Shown here: one piece after another, positions 7,276 to 15,360 of the stretch
Position numbering within the stretch: position 1 is the stretch's first letter
Layout: every line of letters starts with the position of its first letter
Assembly (NCBI RefSeq): GCF_017831975.1
Contig: NZ_JAFDSS010000001.1
Span: 2,604,001 to 2,668,000, forward strand
DNA length: 64,000 bases
From: Microbacterium terrae
GTDB taxonomy: Bacteria; Actinomycetota; Actinomycetes; Actinomycetales; Microbacteriaceae
Reading direction: 5' to 3'
Position numbers and translations under genes: made by a program
The notes under the pieces: model-generated
The model's database searches: none
What the model was told of the DNA's origin: nothing
What the model saw: the letters and a program-made list of their open reading frames with translations, nothing else

Positions 7276-8940
7276 TCAGCGCGCAGACGCCTGCATCTTC
7301 TCGAGCTCGCGCAGCACCCGGGTCTTCGCCTTGGCGAGCTCCGCGTTCCGGCTCTTCACGTCGGTGAGCTTCCCCGCCATCATCTTCGGCGCGAGGTCGG
7401 CGACGAGTTTCGCCGCGACGTACGGCGCTGCGAACGAGGTTCCGCTCCAGATGCCGAACCCGCCGGTGAAGTCATCGGGGTCGATGGTCTCGCGCGCGAG
7501 GAGGCCGCGGTCGTCGCGGATGGTGGGCTGCAGGCCGCCGTTGAACGGCGGCAGTGTGCTCAGCACCGCCGTCCCGGGCGCGTAGGTGTTCACCCAGGGG
7601 CCGATGTTCGAGTAGAGCGCGACGGTCCCGTTCGGGTTGAGCGCCCCGACCGCCATGTGCGGGGCTGCGGCGCGCGGATCGACGACGACGAAGTCGGGGT
7701 CACGCCAGTTCCACAGCTTCGCCTGCTCGCGCCAGTCCCAGAGCGCTGCCGGGAAGGTCGGCCGATCCGTCGCGTCGTTGCCCGCGGAGCAGACGACGGC
7801 GCATCCCCGACGTCGGGCGGCGCGGAGCAGTTCGCTGAGCGTCCGGTCGAAGAGATCGTCCTCGGGCGTCTCGTGGTAGTAGCCAAGCGAGATGCTGATG
7901 ACGTCGACCTGGCGCCCGCCTTCCCGCTCGGTTCGCGCCATCCACTTCACGAGCGAGCGGACAGCGAGCATGAACGAGCCCTCGAGAACGTATCCTTCGC
8001 TGTCGGCGACGCGCACGGCCACGATGTCGGCCTCCGGCGCGACCTGGCGGATCACCCCGGCGATGAAGGTGCCGTGTCCGGCCGAACTGTCGAGGATGCC
8101 GTCCATGGGGCCGGCGAGGTCTCCGGTGAGCTCCGGGTCGGTGGAGCGGTCTCCGATGCCGATCGGACGATCGTCGAGCTCGACATAGCGCGACACGATG
8201 TCATTCGGCAGCCACTTGTGGGTTCCGCATCCCGTGTCGAGAACGGCGACGACGGGGCGCCGGCCGCGCTTCGCGAGAGGGATGCTGCGCACGGGCTCCG
8301 GCCCGGCGTAGGTGATGACCTGGCGGCCGGTGCCGCTGTCGGCATCCTCCGTCCCGAACGGGTTCGTGCGGGTGCCGTACGGGTTCGTCCGCGTGCCGTA
8401 GGGGTTCGTCCGCGTGCCGTACGGGTTGGTGCGGGTGCCGTACGGGTCGAGGGTGAGCACGTGGTCGAGGCTCACACCGCGGAAGTCCTTGCCGTTGCGC
8501 GCGCGGGCCCGCTGCAGCAGCCGCCATGCGTCGATCGGCGGCACGGGCTGGTCGTCGCGGTCCGGGCTCGGCTGCGGAAAGATGTCGATCCGATAGATGG
8601 TCGGCAGATCGAGGTCTCGGCGCCCGCGGCGCGCGCGGTCGATCGCGATGTCGATGTCGAGATCCGACTTGTCGAGGTTGCGAAGCTTGAGGCCCCAGCC
8701 GAAGTCCTGCGCCGCCGGGATCAGCGCCGCCATCACGGGACGCAGGTCCTCGGTCGTGGTCACGAGGAGATGGTCGGGCGCGTATGCCGTGGGGTACGCG
8801 TGCACGCCCTCGACCGGCTCGCTCGTCGGGTCGAGGGCAGCCCCCTCGCCGAATGCGGCGTCGTACCGGTCACGCCATGTTCGGCCACCACCGCCGCTGG
8901 CCGAGCCGCGGGCAGGATCGTCGGGGGGCAATGCACTCAT
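7276..8940 (-). CDS. S8 family (subtilisin-like) serine protease with heptapeptide repeat
   Basis: 554 residues. The catalytic triad is visible: Asp235 in VAVLDTGCG, His289 in AGHGTFIAG, and Ser502 in SGTSFAAPY. There is no signal peptide, so the protease is probably cytoplasmic. The N-terminal 160 residues are not recognised. Between them and the protease domain lie five copies of a heptapeptide (residues 165-199; four of the form (D/N)PYGTRT, the last degenerate NPFGTED). The C-terminus is helical and charged. ATG at 8940 is preferred over the overlapping GTG at 8943 because AGGAG sits 6 nt before it. It lies between the small protein and the CHAT protease in one operon, suggesting two proteases in one cascade. 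Confidence 0.9.
   Translation of the reverse strand: MSALPPDDPARGSASGGGGRTWRDRYDAAFGEGAALDPTSEPVEGVHAYPTAYAPDHLLVTTTEDLRPVMAALIPAAQDFGWGLKLRNLDKSDLDIDIAIDRARRGRRDLDLPTIYRIDIFPQPSPDRDDQPVPPIDAWRLLQRARARNGKDFRGVSLDHVLTLDPYGTRTNPYGTRTNPYGTRTNPYGTRTNPFGTEDADSGTGRQVITYAGPEPVRSIPLAKRGRRPVVAVLDTGCGTHKWLPNDIVSRYVELDDRPIGIGDRSTDPELTGDLAGPMDGILDSSAGHGTFIAGVIRQVAPEADIVAVRVADSEGYVLEGSFMLAVRSLVKWMARTEREGGRQVDVISISLGYYHETPEDDLFDRTLSELLRAARRRGCAVVCSAGNDATDRPTFPAALWDWREQAKLWNWRDPDFVVVDPRAAAPHMAVGALNPNGTVALYSNIGPWVNTYAPGTAVLSTLPPFNGGLQPTIRDDRGLLARETIDPDDFTGGFGIWSGTSFAAPYVAAKLVADLAPKMMAGKLTDVKSRNAELAKAKTRVLRELEKMQASAR
8344..8448 (-). repeat. 21-bp tandem repeat encoding (N/D)PYGTRT
   Basis: Five in-frame 21-bp units within the S8 protease gene encode DPYGTRT, three NPYGTRT and a degenerate NPFGTED. 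Synonymous differences between units (for example ACC versus ACG threonine codons) show the peptide is maintained by selection. The stretch separates the N-terminal region from the catalytic domain. Confidence 0.9.
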
Positions 8941-9006
8941 CACGGGCTCCTATTCACACGACCACGATGCCGGAGCCCCCAGGCGCCGGCATCGGATCTA
9001 TCGGTC

Positions 9007-9474
9007 TCAGACTTCGAATTGCGGGGTCTGGAAGTCGCGCAGTTCGCCGTCGGCGTCCCGCACGACGAGGCGAAGTCGCGCCACGCCGGGCGTGACCTCG
9101 TCGAACGCGAACCGGCCGGTGTCGCCGGCCTGGGCGGACCACTCCTGTTCGCCCTGCACGAGACGGATCGCGAGCGCAGTGGCATCCACCCACCCGTCGA
9201 CCCGACGGCCGCCGTCATCGGTGGCCGTCACGTGCAGGAGCACACTCGTCGATCCATCACTGAACTGCAGCGTCGCCGTGTCGGCCTCGCCGCGCACCGC
9301 CGCCAGCTGCCCCTCGACGAGGGTGAGCATGGCGTACTCGCGCGTCAGGTCCTCTACGGCGACCGCGGCCACCATGCGGTCGACGAGATCGACCGGCACG
9401 GGATCGGTGGCCTCCCACATCCGCCGCACGTCGTCGAACAGTGCCGTGTCACCGGCAAGGTCGTCATTCTCCAT
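9007..9474 (-). CDS. Small protein of CHAT/subtilase operon, beta-sandwich C-terminus
   Basis: 155 residues, family not named with certainty. Residues 1-50 are acidic and helical (DDVRRMWEATDPVPVDLVDRM), and from about residue 60 the sequence is beta-rich with a carboxypeptidase-regulatory or Ig-like pattern (VDGWVDATALAIRLV, GRFAFDEVTPGVARLRLVVRD). The start overlaps the sigma-factor stop by 11 nt and has GGAGAGGTG upstream, so translation is coupled. Its place right after the sigma gene makes an anti-sigma or adaptor role possible, but no zinc-binding anti-sigma motif is seen. It could equally be a structural or substrate partner of the proteases. Confidence 0.6.
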   Translation of the reverse strand: MENDDLAGDTALFDDVRRMWEATDPVPVDLVDRMVAAVAVEDLTREYAMLTLVEGQLAAVRGEADTATLQFSDGSTSVLLHVTATDDGGRRVDGWVDATALAIRLVQGEQEWSAQAGDTGRFAFDEVTPGVARLRLVVRDADGELRDFQTPQFEV

Positions 9475-10081
9475 GGTCGTCACCTCTCCATCCGTCGCCC
9501 TCAAGTCCAGCGCGAAGCTTTGCGAGGCAGCGCTGGCGGGTCGGTCCGATGGAGCCGATCGGCATCGCGAGATCTTGAGCGATGCGTGCATAATCGGGGC
9601 GGTCCTCGAACGCGACGATCCGCAGCAGGCGCTGGCATCGTTCGTCGAGCCGAGAGACGGCGTTCCACAGGCGACGTGATTCGTCGTCGGTGGCAGCGGT
9701 CTGCTCGGCGGATTCGTGGACCGGAAGGTGCGGTTCGAGCGACTCGGCCTCGGTCGCATCGGCACGCCGATGCTGTTTGCCGACGCGCCACGCCTCACGA
9801 CGCGCGCACATCGTGAGCCATCCCGACACCGCTTGGGGATCGAGGATGGTCTCGTGGCGACGCACGAGGGTGAGCCATGTCGTCTGCACGACGTCTTCCG
9901 CGAGCGCAGGATCCAGCCCGTACGCGCGCACGACATGCCACAGGGGCGGTGTCATGAGTCGTACGAGCTCATCCATCGCACGGCTGTCGCCTTCGCGCCA
10001 GCGTACGAAGAACGCAGCGGCGCGCTCCCACCGTGCCGGCTCCACCGAGCCGGGCGGTGCGTCCGCGTCTGCCTGCGTCAT
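9464..10081 (-). CDS. ECF-type sigma-70 family RNA polymerase sigma factor
   Basis: 205 residues if ATG at 10081 is used; ATG at 10090 is an alternative. Region 2 is at about residues 20-80 (WHVVRAYGLDPALAEDVVQTTWLTLVRR) and region 4 at about 130-190 (LDERCQRLLRIVAF...YARIAQDLAMPIGSIGPTRQRCLAKLR, the DNA-binding helix-turn-helix). It is the first gene of the operon with the small protein, the S8 protease and the TPR-CHAT protease; I infer it directs the operon's own or a dependent regulon's transcription. No classical membrane anti-sigma gene is adjacent, which makes proteolytic control by its neighbours plausible. Confidence 0.85.
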   Translation of the reverse strand: MTQADADAPPGSVEPARWERAAAFFVRWREGDSRAMDELVRLMTPPLWHVVRAYGLDPALAEDVVQTTWLTLVRRHETILDPQAVSGWLTMCARREAWRVGKQHRRADATEAESLEPHLPVHESAEQTAATDDESRRLWNAVSRLDERCQRLLRIVAFEDRPDYARIAQDLAMPIGSIGPTRQRCLAKLRAGLEGDGWRGDDHGE

Positions 10082-10201
10082 GACGCCCATTCTGTCCACA
10101 CCATGCCCGAGCGCGATAGTGGCGATCTGATACATCTGCGACAGAAGAATCCTGCATCACTTCAGGTTTCCTCCGCCTTCGCCCCTGCGCGAGGTGCGCC
10201 G

Positions 10202-10207
10202 TAGAAT
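10202..10207 (+). promoter_or_regulatory. -10 element TAGAAT of a leaderless promoter
   Basis: TAGAAT ends 6 nt before the ATG at 10214, with no ribosome binding site. Confidence 0.6.
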
Positions 10208-10213
10208 CGCGGC

Positions 10214-10957
10214 ATGACGACCGCACCGCTGCTCTACGTGTGCGTGCGGCCTCAGGTGGGGGCCGCCGCGGCCGAGTACGAGTCGTTCCGCACCGCCATG
10301 AAGCTCGGCGCGGCGCAGCTCGACCGCCACGATCTCGTGCGCGAGCCGCTCCCCCACGACGCGTTCGACCGTTACAGCGGGTTCGTCGTCGGCGGCAGCC
10401 CGTTCAACGTCGCCGATCCCGAATCGACGAAGACCGACGCGCAGCTGCGACTCGAATCCGAGCTCGAGCACATCGCCCGCCACGTCGCCGCCGGCGATGG
10501 GCCCGCCGCGATGTTCACGTGCTACGGCATCGGCGTCGTGACGCGGATGCTCGGCGGCACGGTCAGCCGGGCCTACCCCGAAGACACCGGGCCTGTGGCC
10601 GTCTCCCTGACCCTCGACGGCCGCGCAGACCCGGTGTTCGGCACGCTCGCGGCGCGGTTCACCGCTCTCACGGCCCACAAGGAAGGCACGGAGTCTGTGC
10701 CGCCGGGAGCGGTGCTCCTCGCCGAGAACGACGGATGCCCCGTGCAGGCTTATCGCGTCGGCGATCGGCTCTACACCACGCAGTTCCACCCCGAGCCGAC
10801 GACGACCGCGTTCACCGAGCGCATGGCGGTGTACCGCGACGACGGCTATTTCGAGGCCGCGGCCTACGACGAGATCGCCGGCCGCGTGCTCGCGGCATCC
10901 GTCACCGAACCCGTCCGCGTGCTGCGCGCCTTCGCCGAGCGCTTCGGTCCCGCCTGA
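10214..10957 (+). CDS. Class I glutamine amidotransferase-like protein
   Basis: 247 residues of the GATase1 fold resembling GMP synthase amidotransferase domains that stand alone. The nucleophile region is FTCYGIGV with Cys103, and the His/Glu pair is in QFHPEP (His192, Glu194), so the triad is intact. The middle shows VVGGSPFNV. Such free-standing proteins hydrolyse glutamine or gamma-glutamyl compounds, or act as amidotransferase partners; the acceptor is unknown and no synthase neighbour is present. It is monocistronic with a leaderless promoter and converges on the TspO-like gene with only 10 nt between stops. Confidence 0.8.
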   Translation: MTTAPLLYVCVRPQVGAAAAEYESFRTAMKLGAAQLDRHDLVREPLPHDAFDRYSGFVVGGSPFNVADPESTKTDAQLRLESELEHIARHVAAGDGPAAMFTCYGIGVVTRMLGGTVSRAYPEDTGPVAVSLTLDGRADPVFGTLAARFTALTAHKEGTESVPPGAVLLAENDGCPVQAYRVGDRLYTTQFHPEPTTTAFTERMAVYRDDGYFEAAAYDEIAGRVLAASVTEPVRVLRAFAERFGPA

Positions 10958-10967
10958 CCCGCCCGTC

Positions 10968-11768
10968 TCAGGCCGCGGGCGTCTTCGCATCCATGACGCG
11001 GGCGAACACGGCGGCGCCGATCGTCACGACGAGAACGGCGACCGCGACCACGATCGCGGTCACGCCGATCGCGGTGCTCGCCGGCTCACCCGTGAGCCGG
11101 CCGACGGCGAGCCACGACAGGCCCCACGAGATGGCGAGGGCCGGGGCCACACGCCAGCCGCTCGCCCAGCCGATCGCGATGCCGATGATCCCGACGACGA
11201 CGAGAACCAGTACGCCCCAGACGTCTGCGCCGCCGGCGCCCGGATCCGCGACGATCGTGGTCAGCCAGGCGGTGACGTTGGCCACGGTCGCGAGGGTCAC
11301 CCAGCCGAGGTGGAGCCCGGTGACCCCGTCGAGGAGCAGTCGGTCGGTCCAGCGCGCAGGCGGAATCTGCACGAGCCGGCGGAACGTCACCGCGAGCACC
11401 GCGAGCAGGACGACGATCGCGAGAACGGTGAGCGGCAGGCTGCCGAACTGCGCGGTGACGAGCCACAGCCCGTTGAAGGCCATCGTGCTCGCGACCAGCC
11501 AGCCGGCCGCGCGCTGACGCTCGTCTGCGCGCTGACCGGGAAGGGCCTGCCAGACCGTGTAGGCGAAGAGGCCGACGTAGATCGCCGTCCAGATCGAGAA
11601 AGCCTGGCGTGCCGGGGCGAGGTACGAGCCGTCGGCGTCGAGTGCCCCGTCTTGCAGGTCCTGCACGGGAGTTCCGCCGAGCAGGCCCGTGCCCACCATC
11701 GCGGCGACGATCATGAAGCAGAAGGCGCTGATGACGACGATCTGGCGGGTGAGGTCTCTGGCTGCCAT
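10968..11768 (-). CDS. TspO/MBR-like membrane protein
   Basis: 266 residues from the ATG at 11768, which has a TACGGT element 6 nt upstream. It has about seven hydrophobic helices. The segment ARQAFSIWTAIYVGLFAYTVWQALP recalls tryptophan-rich sensory proteins of the TspO/MBR superfamily, but the protein is longer than classical five-helix TspO (about 160 residues) and has fewer tryptophans. Members bind porphyrins or act as membrane sensors; function here is uncertain. Confidence 0.6.
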   Translation of the reverse strand: MAARDLTRQIVVISAFCFMIVAAMVGTGLLGGTPVQDLQDGALDADGSYLAPARQAFSIWTAIYVGLFAYTVWQALPGQRADERQRAAGWLVASTMAFNGLWLVTAQFGSLPLTVLAIVVLLAVLAVTFRRLVQIPPARWTDRLLLDGVTGLHLGWVTLATVANVTAWLTTIVADPGAGGADVWGVLVLVVVGIIGIAIGWASGWRVAPALAISWGLSWLAVGRLTGEPASTAIGVTAIVVAVAVLVVTIGAAVFARVMDAKTPAA

Positions 11769-11774
11769 GCCCCC

Positions 11775-11780
11775 ACCGTA
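11775..11780 (-). promoter_or_regulatory. -10 element TACGGT of a leaderless promoter (TspO-like gene)
   Basis: Minus-strand TACGGT ends 6 nt before the ATG at 11768. It supports this internal ATG over the longer upstream reading frame. Confidence 0.6.
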
Positions 11781-11831
11781 CGGATGCGCGGCGACTCTGT
11801 CGGCCCTGTTGACAGGCGCGGGCAACCGGCG

Positions 11832-12332
11832 CTATGCGCCCTGCGGCGGGTGCCTGAGCAGCTCGATGCGCTCGTCGAGATAGCCCGCCAGCGCGGTGTA
11901 TCCGCCCGCCTGACTCCAGCGCACGCTCGGCACGCCGTCGACGAGGGCGAGGGGCCCGGATGCCTCGCCCCGGGCGACCGCGTCGAGGTCGAGCATCCGC
12001 CAGCCGACGTGCACGCTCTCGCCCTCCGCGAACCCGCCGCGGAAGGCGGCCGCCGCCAATTCGGCGCGCTCGCGCTGCGACGTCGCGGTGTACCCGCGCC
12101 GCGCCTCCTCGCGGGCACGGACGACATCGCCGGTGGCGAGCACTGCGTCATCCGTCACCAGCAGCACGCCCAGGTGCCAAGCGTCTCCGCGGCGCTGCAC
12201 GCGCGGCGCGCGCGCGACACCGAGCACGCGGCGCGGCTGAACGACCTCGCCGAGGGCTTCGCGGGGAGCCGAGGCGAGCGTGGTGCGCGCGCGCGAGAAC
12301 AGCGCCTCGAGGTCGACACGCGGCTCGGTCAT
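11832..12332 (-). CDS. Conserved hypothetical protein
   Basis: 166 residues; I do not recognise the family. It has an N-terminal helix (LEALFSRARTTLASAP), a central beta-rich part (RRGDAWHLGVLLVTDDAVLATGDVVRA), and a WRMLDLDAVARGE...GPLALVDGVPSVRWSQAGGYTALAGYLDERI tail. No signal peptide, membrane segment or metal motif is visible. The start lies 7 nt after the stop of the antiporter gene, so the two are co-transcribed; a role connected with the antiporter is only an inference. Confidence 0.7.
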   Translation of the reverse strand: MTEPRVDLEALFSRARTTLASAPREALGEVVQPRRVLGVARAPRVQRRGDAWHLGVLLVTDDAVLATGDVVRAREEARRGYTATSQRERAELAAAAFRGGFAEGESVHVGWRMLDLDAVARGEASGPLALVDGVPSVRWSQAGGYTALAGYLDERIELLRHPPQGA

Positions 12333-12339
12333 GGGCGCC

Positions 12340-13542
12340 TCAGGCGTGCTCGTCTTCGATGAGCGCCCCCACCGGACGCTTGACGCTGTCGCCGCGGAGC
12401 GACATCGCGATGAGCGGGAACAGCAGCACCGACAGCATGCCCGCGCCCACCAGCACCGACGCGACGCCCGAGGAGATGAGACCCTCGTCGACGCCGATCC
12501 CGGTCACCGCGACGATGATCGGCAGTCCGGTGGCACCGAGGAGGGTGATCGCGATGCGGTCGCGGGGCGACGATCCCTTCGGCGCGGCGAGCATCGAAGG
12601 CACCCCCCGAACGACCAGAAGGGCGACCACGACCGCGGGCACGATCGCGAGCAGCACCGGATCGTCGAGCAGCGCCTGCAGATCGAAGGTGATGCCGGTG
12701 TAGATGAAGAAGATCGGCACGAGGAAGCCGAACGCGAGGCCCTCGATCTTGCTCTCGACCGCGTGACGGTCGTGCTCGGTCGCCTCGCGCATCATGAGGC
12801 GCCAGACCACGCCCGCGGTGAACGCCCCGAGGAGCATGTCGATGTCGAGCGCGATGCTGAGCGCGACCAGCGCGACGAGGATGAGGAGCACCGTCCGCAC
12901 CGCGAACTGCCCCGAGGTGTGGAGCGTCGCGTTGACGAATGTGTGCAGGCGCCCCTGCGGGACACGCATCGCCCACCACACAGCGAGACCGGCGATCAGG
13001 GCGAAGACCAGCAGGACGACCGTCGCGGTGCCGGGCTCACGGCCGCCGAGGAAGATCGAGATCGCGATGAGCGGGCCGAACTCGCCAACGGTCCCGAGTG
13101 CGCCGACAGCCTCGCCGAACGGCGTCTTCATCTCGCCCGCATCGCGCAGGATCGGCAGGAGGGTACCGAGCGCCGTCGAGGCGAGCGCCACGCCGACGAT
13201 GATCGCCGGCTCGCCCGGCACGAACACCATGCCGAGCGCGATGCCGACGGTGATGCTGATGAACCACCCGATCCACGCCCGGCGGCCGGTCCGGCCGCGC
13301 AGCGACCGCGCCTCGATCTCGGTGCCGGCGACGAAGAACAGCATCGCGAGACCGAACTCGCTCAGCGCGTCGAGGATCTCGCCTTCGCTCACCCAGCCGA
13401 GCACGGCCGGACCGACGAGGATGCCGAGCACCAGCTCGAAGACCACGACGGGCACGCGCGCGACGCGGCCGATCCCCCGGGCCGCGAGCGGCGCGAGCAC
13501 CGCCATGAGGCTGATGATCAGCAGTGACGAGACGTTCTCCAC
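12340..13542 (-). CDS. Cation:proton antiporter (CPA2/Kef-type)
   Basis: 400 residues, almost wholly hydrophobic, with about 12 membrane helices. Features of the Na+/H+ exchanger (CPA2) fold include VVFELVLGILVGPAVLGWV near the N-terminus, GLAMLFFVAGTEIEARSL, and FVPIFFIYTGI in the second half. The C-terminal TrkA-N (RCK) domain found in KefB/KefC is missing, so this is the short form without nucleotide gating. It starts at GTG with a TACGCT element 6 nt upstream. It is probably involved in pH or cation homeostasis and is followed by the hypothetical gene at 11832. Confidence 0.85.
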   Translation of the reverse strand: MENVSSLLIISLMAVLAPLAARGIGRVARVPVVVFELVLGILVGPAVLGWVSEGEILDALSEFGLAMLFFVAGTEIEARSLRGRTGRRAWIGWFISITVGIALGMVFVPGEPAIIVGVALASTALGTLLPILRDAGEMKTPFGEAVGALGTVGEFGPLIAISIFLGGREPGTATVVLLVFALIAGLAVWWAMRVPQGRLHTFVNATLHTSGQFAVRTVLLILVALVALSIALDIDMLLGAFTAGVVWRLMMREATEHDRHAVESKIEGLAFGFLVPIFFIYTGITFDLQALLDDPVLLAIVPAVVVALLVVRGVPSMLAAPKGSSPRDRIAITLLGATGLPIIVAVTGIGVDEGLISSGVASVLVGAGMLSVLLFPLIAMSLRGDSVKRPVGALIEDEHA

Positions 13543-13548
13543 CGCATC

Positions 13549-13554
13549 AGCGTA
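13549..13554 (-). promoter_or_regulatory. -10 element TACGCT of a leaderless promoter (antiporter)
   Basis: Minus-strand TACGCT ends 6 nt before the GTG start at 13542. Confidence 0.6.
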
Positions 13555-13564
13555 GCCGCGGGAG

Positions 13565-14344
13565 TCAGGCCTCGATGACGTGGTTCAGGCGGGGAAGCAC
13601 GAGCGTGTCGGTGCTGAGGGACCGGCCCGCGCGCCCCGGGGAGCCGGATCGGGCGGCCGCCGCGTCGCCGCCGCGGATCTCGCGGTGCAGCCGCTCCATG
13701 CGCTCATCGAGCGCGGCGGCGGTGTCGGCGGCATCCTTCAGCTGGTCGAGAAGCTCCTCGGGCACCTGCGTGTCGTACTTGTAGTAGATCTTGTGCTCGA
13801 GGCTCGCCCAGAAGTCCTGCGCGACGGTGCGGAACTGCACCTCGACCGGCACCGCGACGCGTCCGGTGGAGAGGAACACCGGCACCTCGACGATCGCGTG
13901 CAGGCTCTTGTACCCGTTGGGCTTCGGAGCGGCGATGTAGTCCTTCACCTGGAGGATGCGCACGTCGTCCTGCGCCGTGAGCAGGTCGAACAGACGGTAC
14001 GCATCGGCGACGAAGCTGCACGTCACGCGCACGCCGGCGATGTCGGTGACGTGCGCGCGGATGGACGCGAAGTCTGCCTCGATCCCTTTGCGCTGCACCT
14101 TGTCGACGAGGCTGTCGGGCGACTTCACCCGGCTCGAGACGTGCTCGATCGGGTTGTAGTCGTGCATGTGCTGGAACTCGTCGCGCAGGATGCCGATCTT
14201 CGTCTCGATCTCCTGCATGCCGAAGCGGTACTCCAGCAGGAACCGCTGCATCTCGTCGCGGATCGTGCGAAGCTCGCCCGCCGAGACGGTGATCTGCGTG
14301 TCGTCATCGGACGCGGCGTGCGCCACTGGCGCGGGGTTCGACAT
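13565..14344 (-). CDS. RelA/SpoT-domain GTP pyrophosphokinase (small alarmone synthetase)
   Basis: 259 residues. The (p)ppGpp synthetase domain spans about residues 50-190: SRVKSPDSLVDKVQRKG, DIAGVRVTCSFVADAYRLFDLL, DYIAAPKPNGYKSLHAIVEVPV and VEVQFRTVAQDFWASLEHKIYYKY, the last carrying the Glu and His of the G-loop region. There is no HD hydrolase, TGS or ACT domain, so it is a small alarmone synthetase rather than a bifunctional Rel. The tail (about 200-259) is flexible with RSGSPGRAGRS. Start at ATG 14344 is chosen because TACGGT lies 7 nt upstream. Confidence 0.88.
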   Translation of the reverse strand: MSNPAPVAHAASDDDTQITVSAGELRTIRDEMQRFLLEYRFGMQEIETKIGILRDEFQHMHDYNPIEHVSSRVKSPDSLVDKVQRKGIEADFASIRAHVTDIAGVRVTCSFVADAYRLFDLLTAQDDVRILQVKDYIAAPKPNGYKSLHAIVEVPVFLSTGRVAVPVEVQFRTVAQDFWASLEHKIYYKYDTQVPEELLDQLKDAADTAAALDERMERLHREIRGGDAAAARSGSPGRAGRSLSTDTLVLPRLNHVIEA

Positions 14345-14351
14345 GCCCACC

Positions 14352-14357
14352 ACCGTA
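14352..14357 (-). promoter_or_regulatory. -10 element TACGGT of a leaderless promoter (alarmone synthetase)
   Basis: Minus-strand TACGGT ends 7 nt before the ATG at 14344. Confidence 0.6.
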
Positions 14358-14397
14358 GGGAGCCAGCCTACGAGGGTGCTGTGAGCGTCTCCCGCCG

Positions 14398-15249
14398 TCA
14401 GCCGTCGAGCGCGCGACGGGCCCGGTCGGCCCCGCGGCGCGCGTCGGCGGCATGGGATGCGGCGTCCCGATGCTCGCGGTCGAGCGCGGCCAGCTGGTCC
14501 TCGGCCTCCTCGTGCTCGGCCTCGAGGCGGGCGAGGTCTCGCTGCAGGTCGCCGATCCGCTCCGCCAGATGGTCGACGCGCTCCTGGGTCTTGGTCTGCT
14601 TGGCGGCGACGGCTGCGAGCAGCCGGTCGGCCTCGTTCGCGTCGCGTTCGGCCTCGCGCGCGGCCTTCTCCGCGGCCTTGCGCGCCCGCCGGGCGGCGAG
14701 GTCGTCGCGGGGCGCGGCCTCAGCGGCACCGGGGAGCGAGCCGGCGACGGCGTCGGCGAGGTCGTCAGGTTCGAACGCGCCGGCCTCGAGCGGCGTCACG
14801 AGGCGCGCCGTCATGACCGCGGCGGCGGCCGCGGCATCCATCACTGCCGCGTTGATCGTCTTCTCGACGTCGCCCGCCGCTGCGGCGCTCACCGTGACGC
14901 CGGCGTCCTGCGCGAGACTCACCGCCTGCGCGGCGAGCGCGGCGACGAGCTGACGGCGCTGCCGGCCGAGGCGCGAGAGCTCGGCGGCGTCGAGGTCGTC
15001 CTGCGCTTCGCGCAGCGCCGCCGACAGTTCGAGCGCATCGGCGAGCTGACCCTCGCGGGCGAGGAGGTTCACCGCCCACGCCGCGACGACGGGCTTGCGC
15101 AGCGCCTTCACCCGGGTCGCGAGGGCACGATCGGTGAGGGCCGCAGCGCGGGCGTTGCGCGCCGCGGTGAAATCCGCGGGCACGATGGCGTACAGCTCGG
15201 CCGCGATGGCATCGATCGCCGCGTCGGAGCCCGCTTCGTCCGCCACCAT
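14398..15249 (-). CDS. Hypothetical coiled-coil protein
   Basis: 283 residues, unusually rich in Ala, Arg, Asp and Glu. The N-terminal half is helical (YAIVPADFTAARNARAAAL, RKPVVAAWAVNLLAREGQL). From about residue 185 to the end there is a long coiled coil with many KAAEKAAREAERDANEADRL heptads. I recognise no catalytic motif. It resembles conserved actinobacterial proteins of unknown function that are annotated only as hypothetical. It is a single gene, with a weak GAGACT element 6 nt before the ATG. Confidence 0.7.
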   Translation of the reverse strand: MVADEAGSDAAIDAIAAELYAIVPADFTAARNARAAALTDRALATRVKALRKPVVAAWAVNLLAREGQLADALELSAALREAQDDLDAAELSRLGRQRRQLVAALAAQAVSLAQDAGVTVSAAAAGDVEKTINAAVMDAAAAAAVMTARLVTPLEAGAFEPDDLADAVAGSLPGAAEAAPRDDLAARRARKAAEKAAREAERDANEADRLLAAVAAKQTKTQERVDHLAERIGDLQRDLARLEAEHEEAEDQLAALDREHRDAASHAADARRGADRARRALDG

Positions 15250-15255
15250 CCCCCC

Positions 15256-15261
15256 AGTCTC
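15256..15261 (-). promoter_or_regulatory. Weak -10 element GAGACT of a possible leaderless promoter
   Basis: Minus-strand GAGACT ends 6 nt before the ATG at 15249. The first base departs from the TAnnnT pattern, so this is weaker than its counterparts. Confidence 0.35.
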
Positions 15262-15280
15262 CCCGATCCGGCGTGCCGTA

Positions 15281-15360
15281 TTCAGGATGGCTCGCGCGCG
15301 CGGCGCGTCAGACCTGCATGATCACGCGGCCGCCCGCCGCTGCGGGGCGCATTCATCCTG
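15281..15360. other. Structured intergenic segment between xylB and coiled-coil gene
   Basis: CAGGATG at 15283-15289 and CATCCTG at 15354-15360 form the base of a possible 78-nt structure with GC-rich alternating inner segments. It lies downstream of xylB and upstream of the next minus-strand gene, so it may act as a terminator. A 13-codon ORF within it is noted but not called. I see nothing else in 15262-15467. Confidence 0.3.

Noticed and set aside
8344..8448. Tandem 21-bp repeats considered as CRISPR or iteron array
   Set aside because: They are in frame inside a protease gene with no spacers, and differ only at synonymous or conservative positions.
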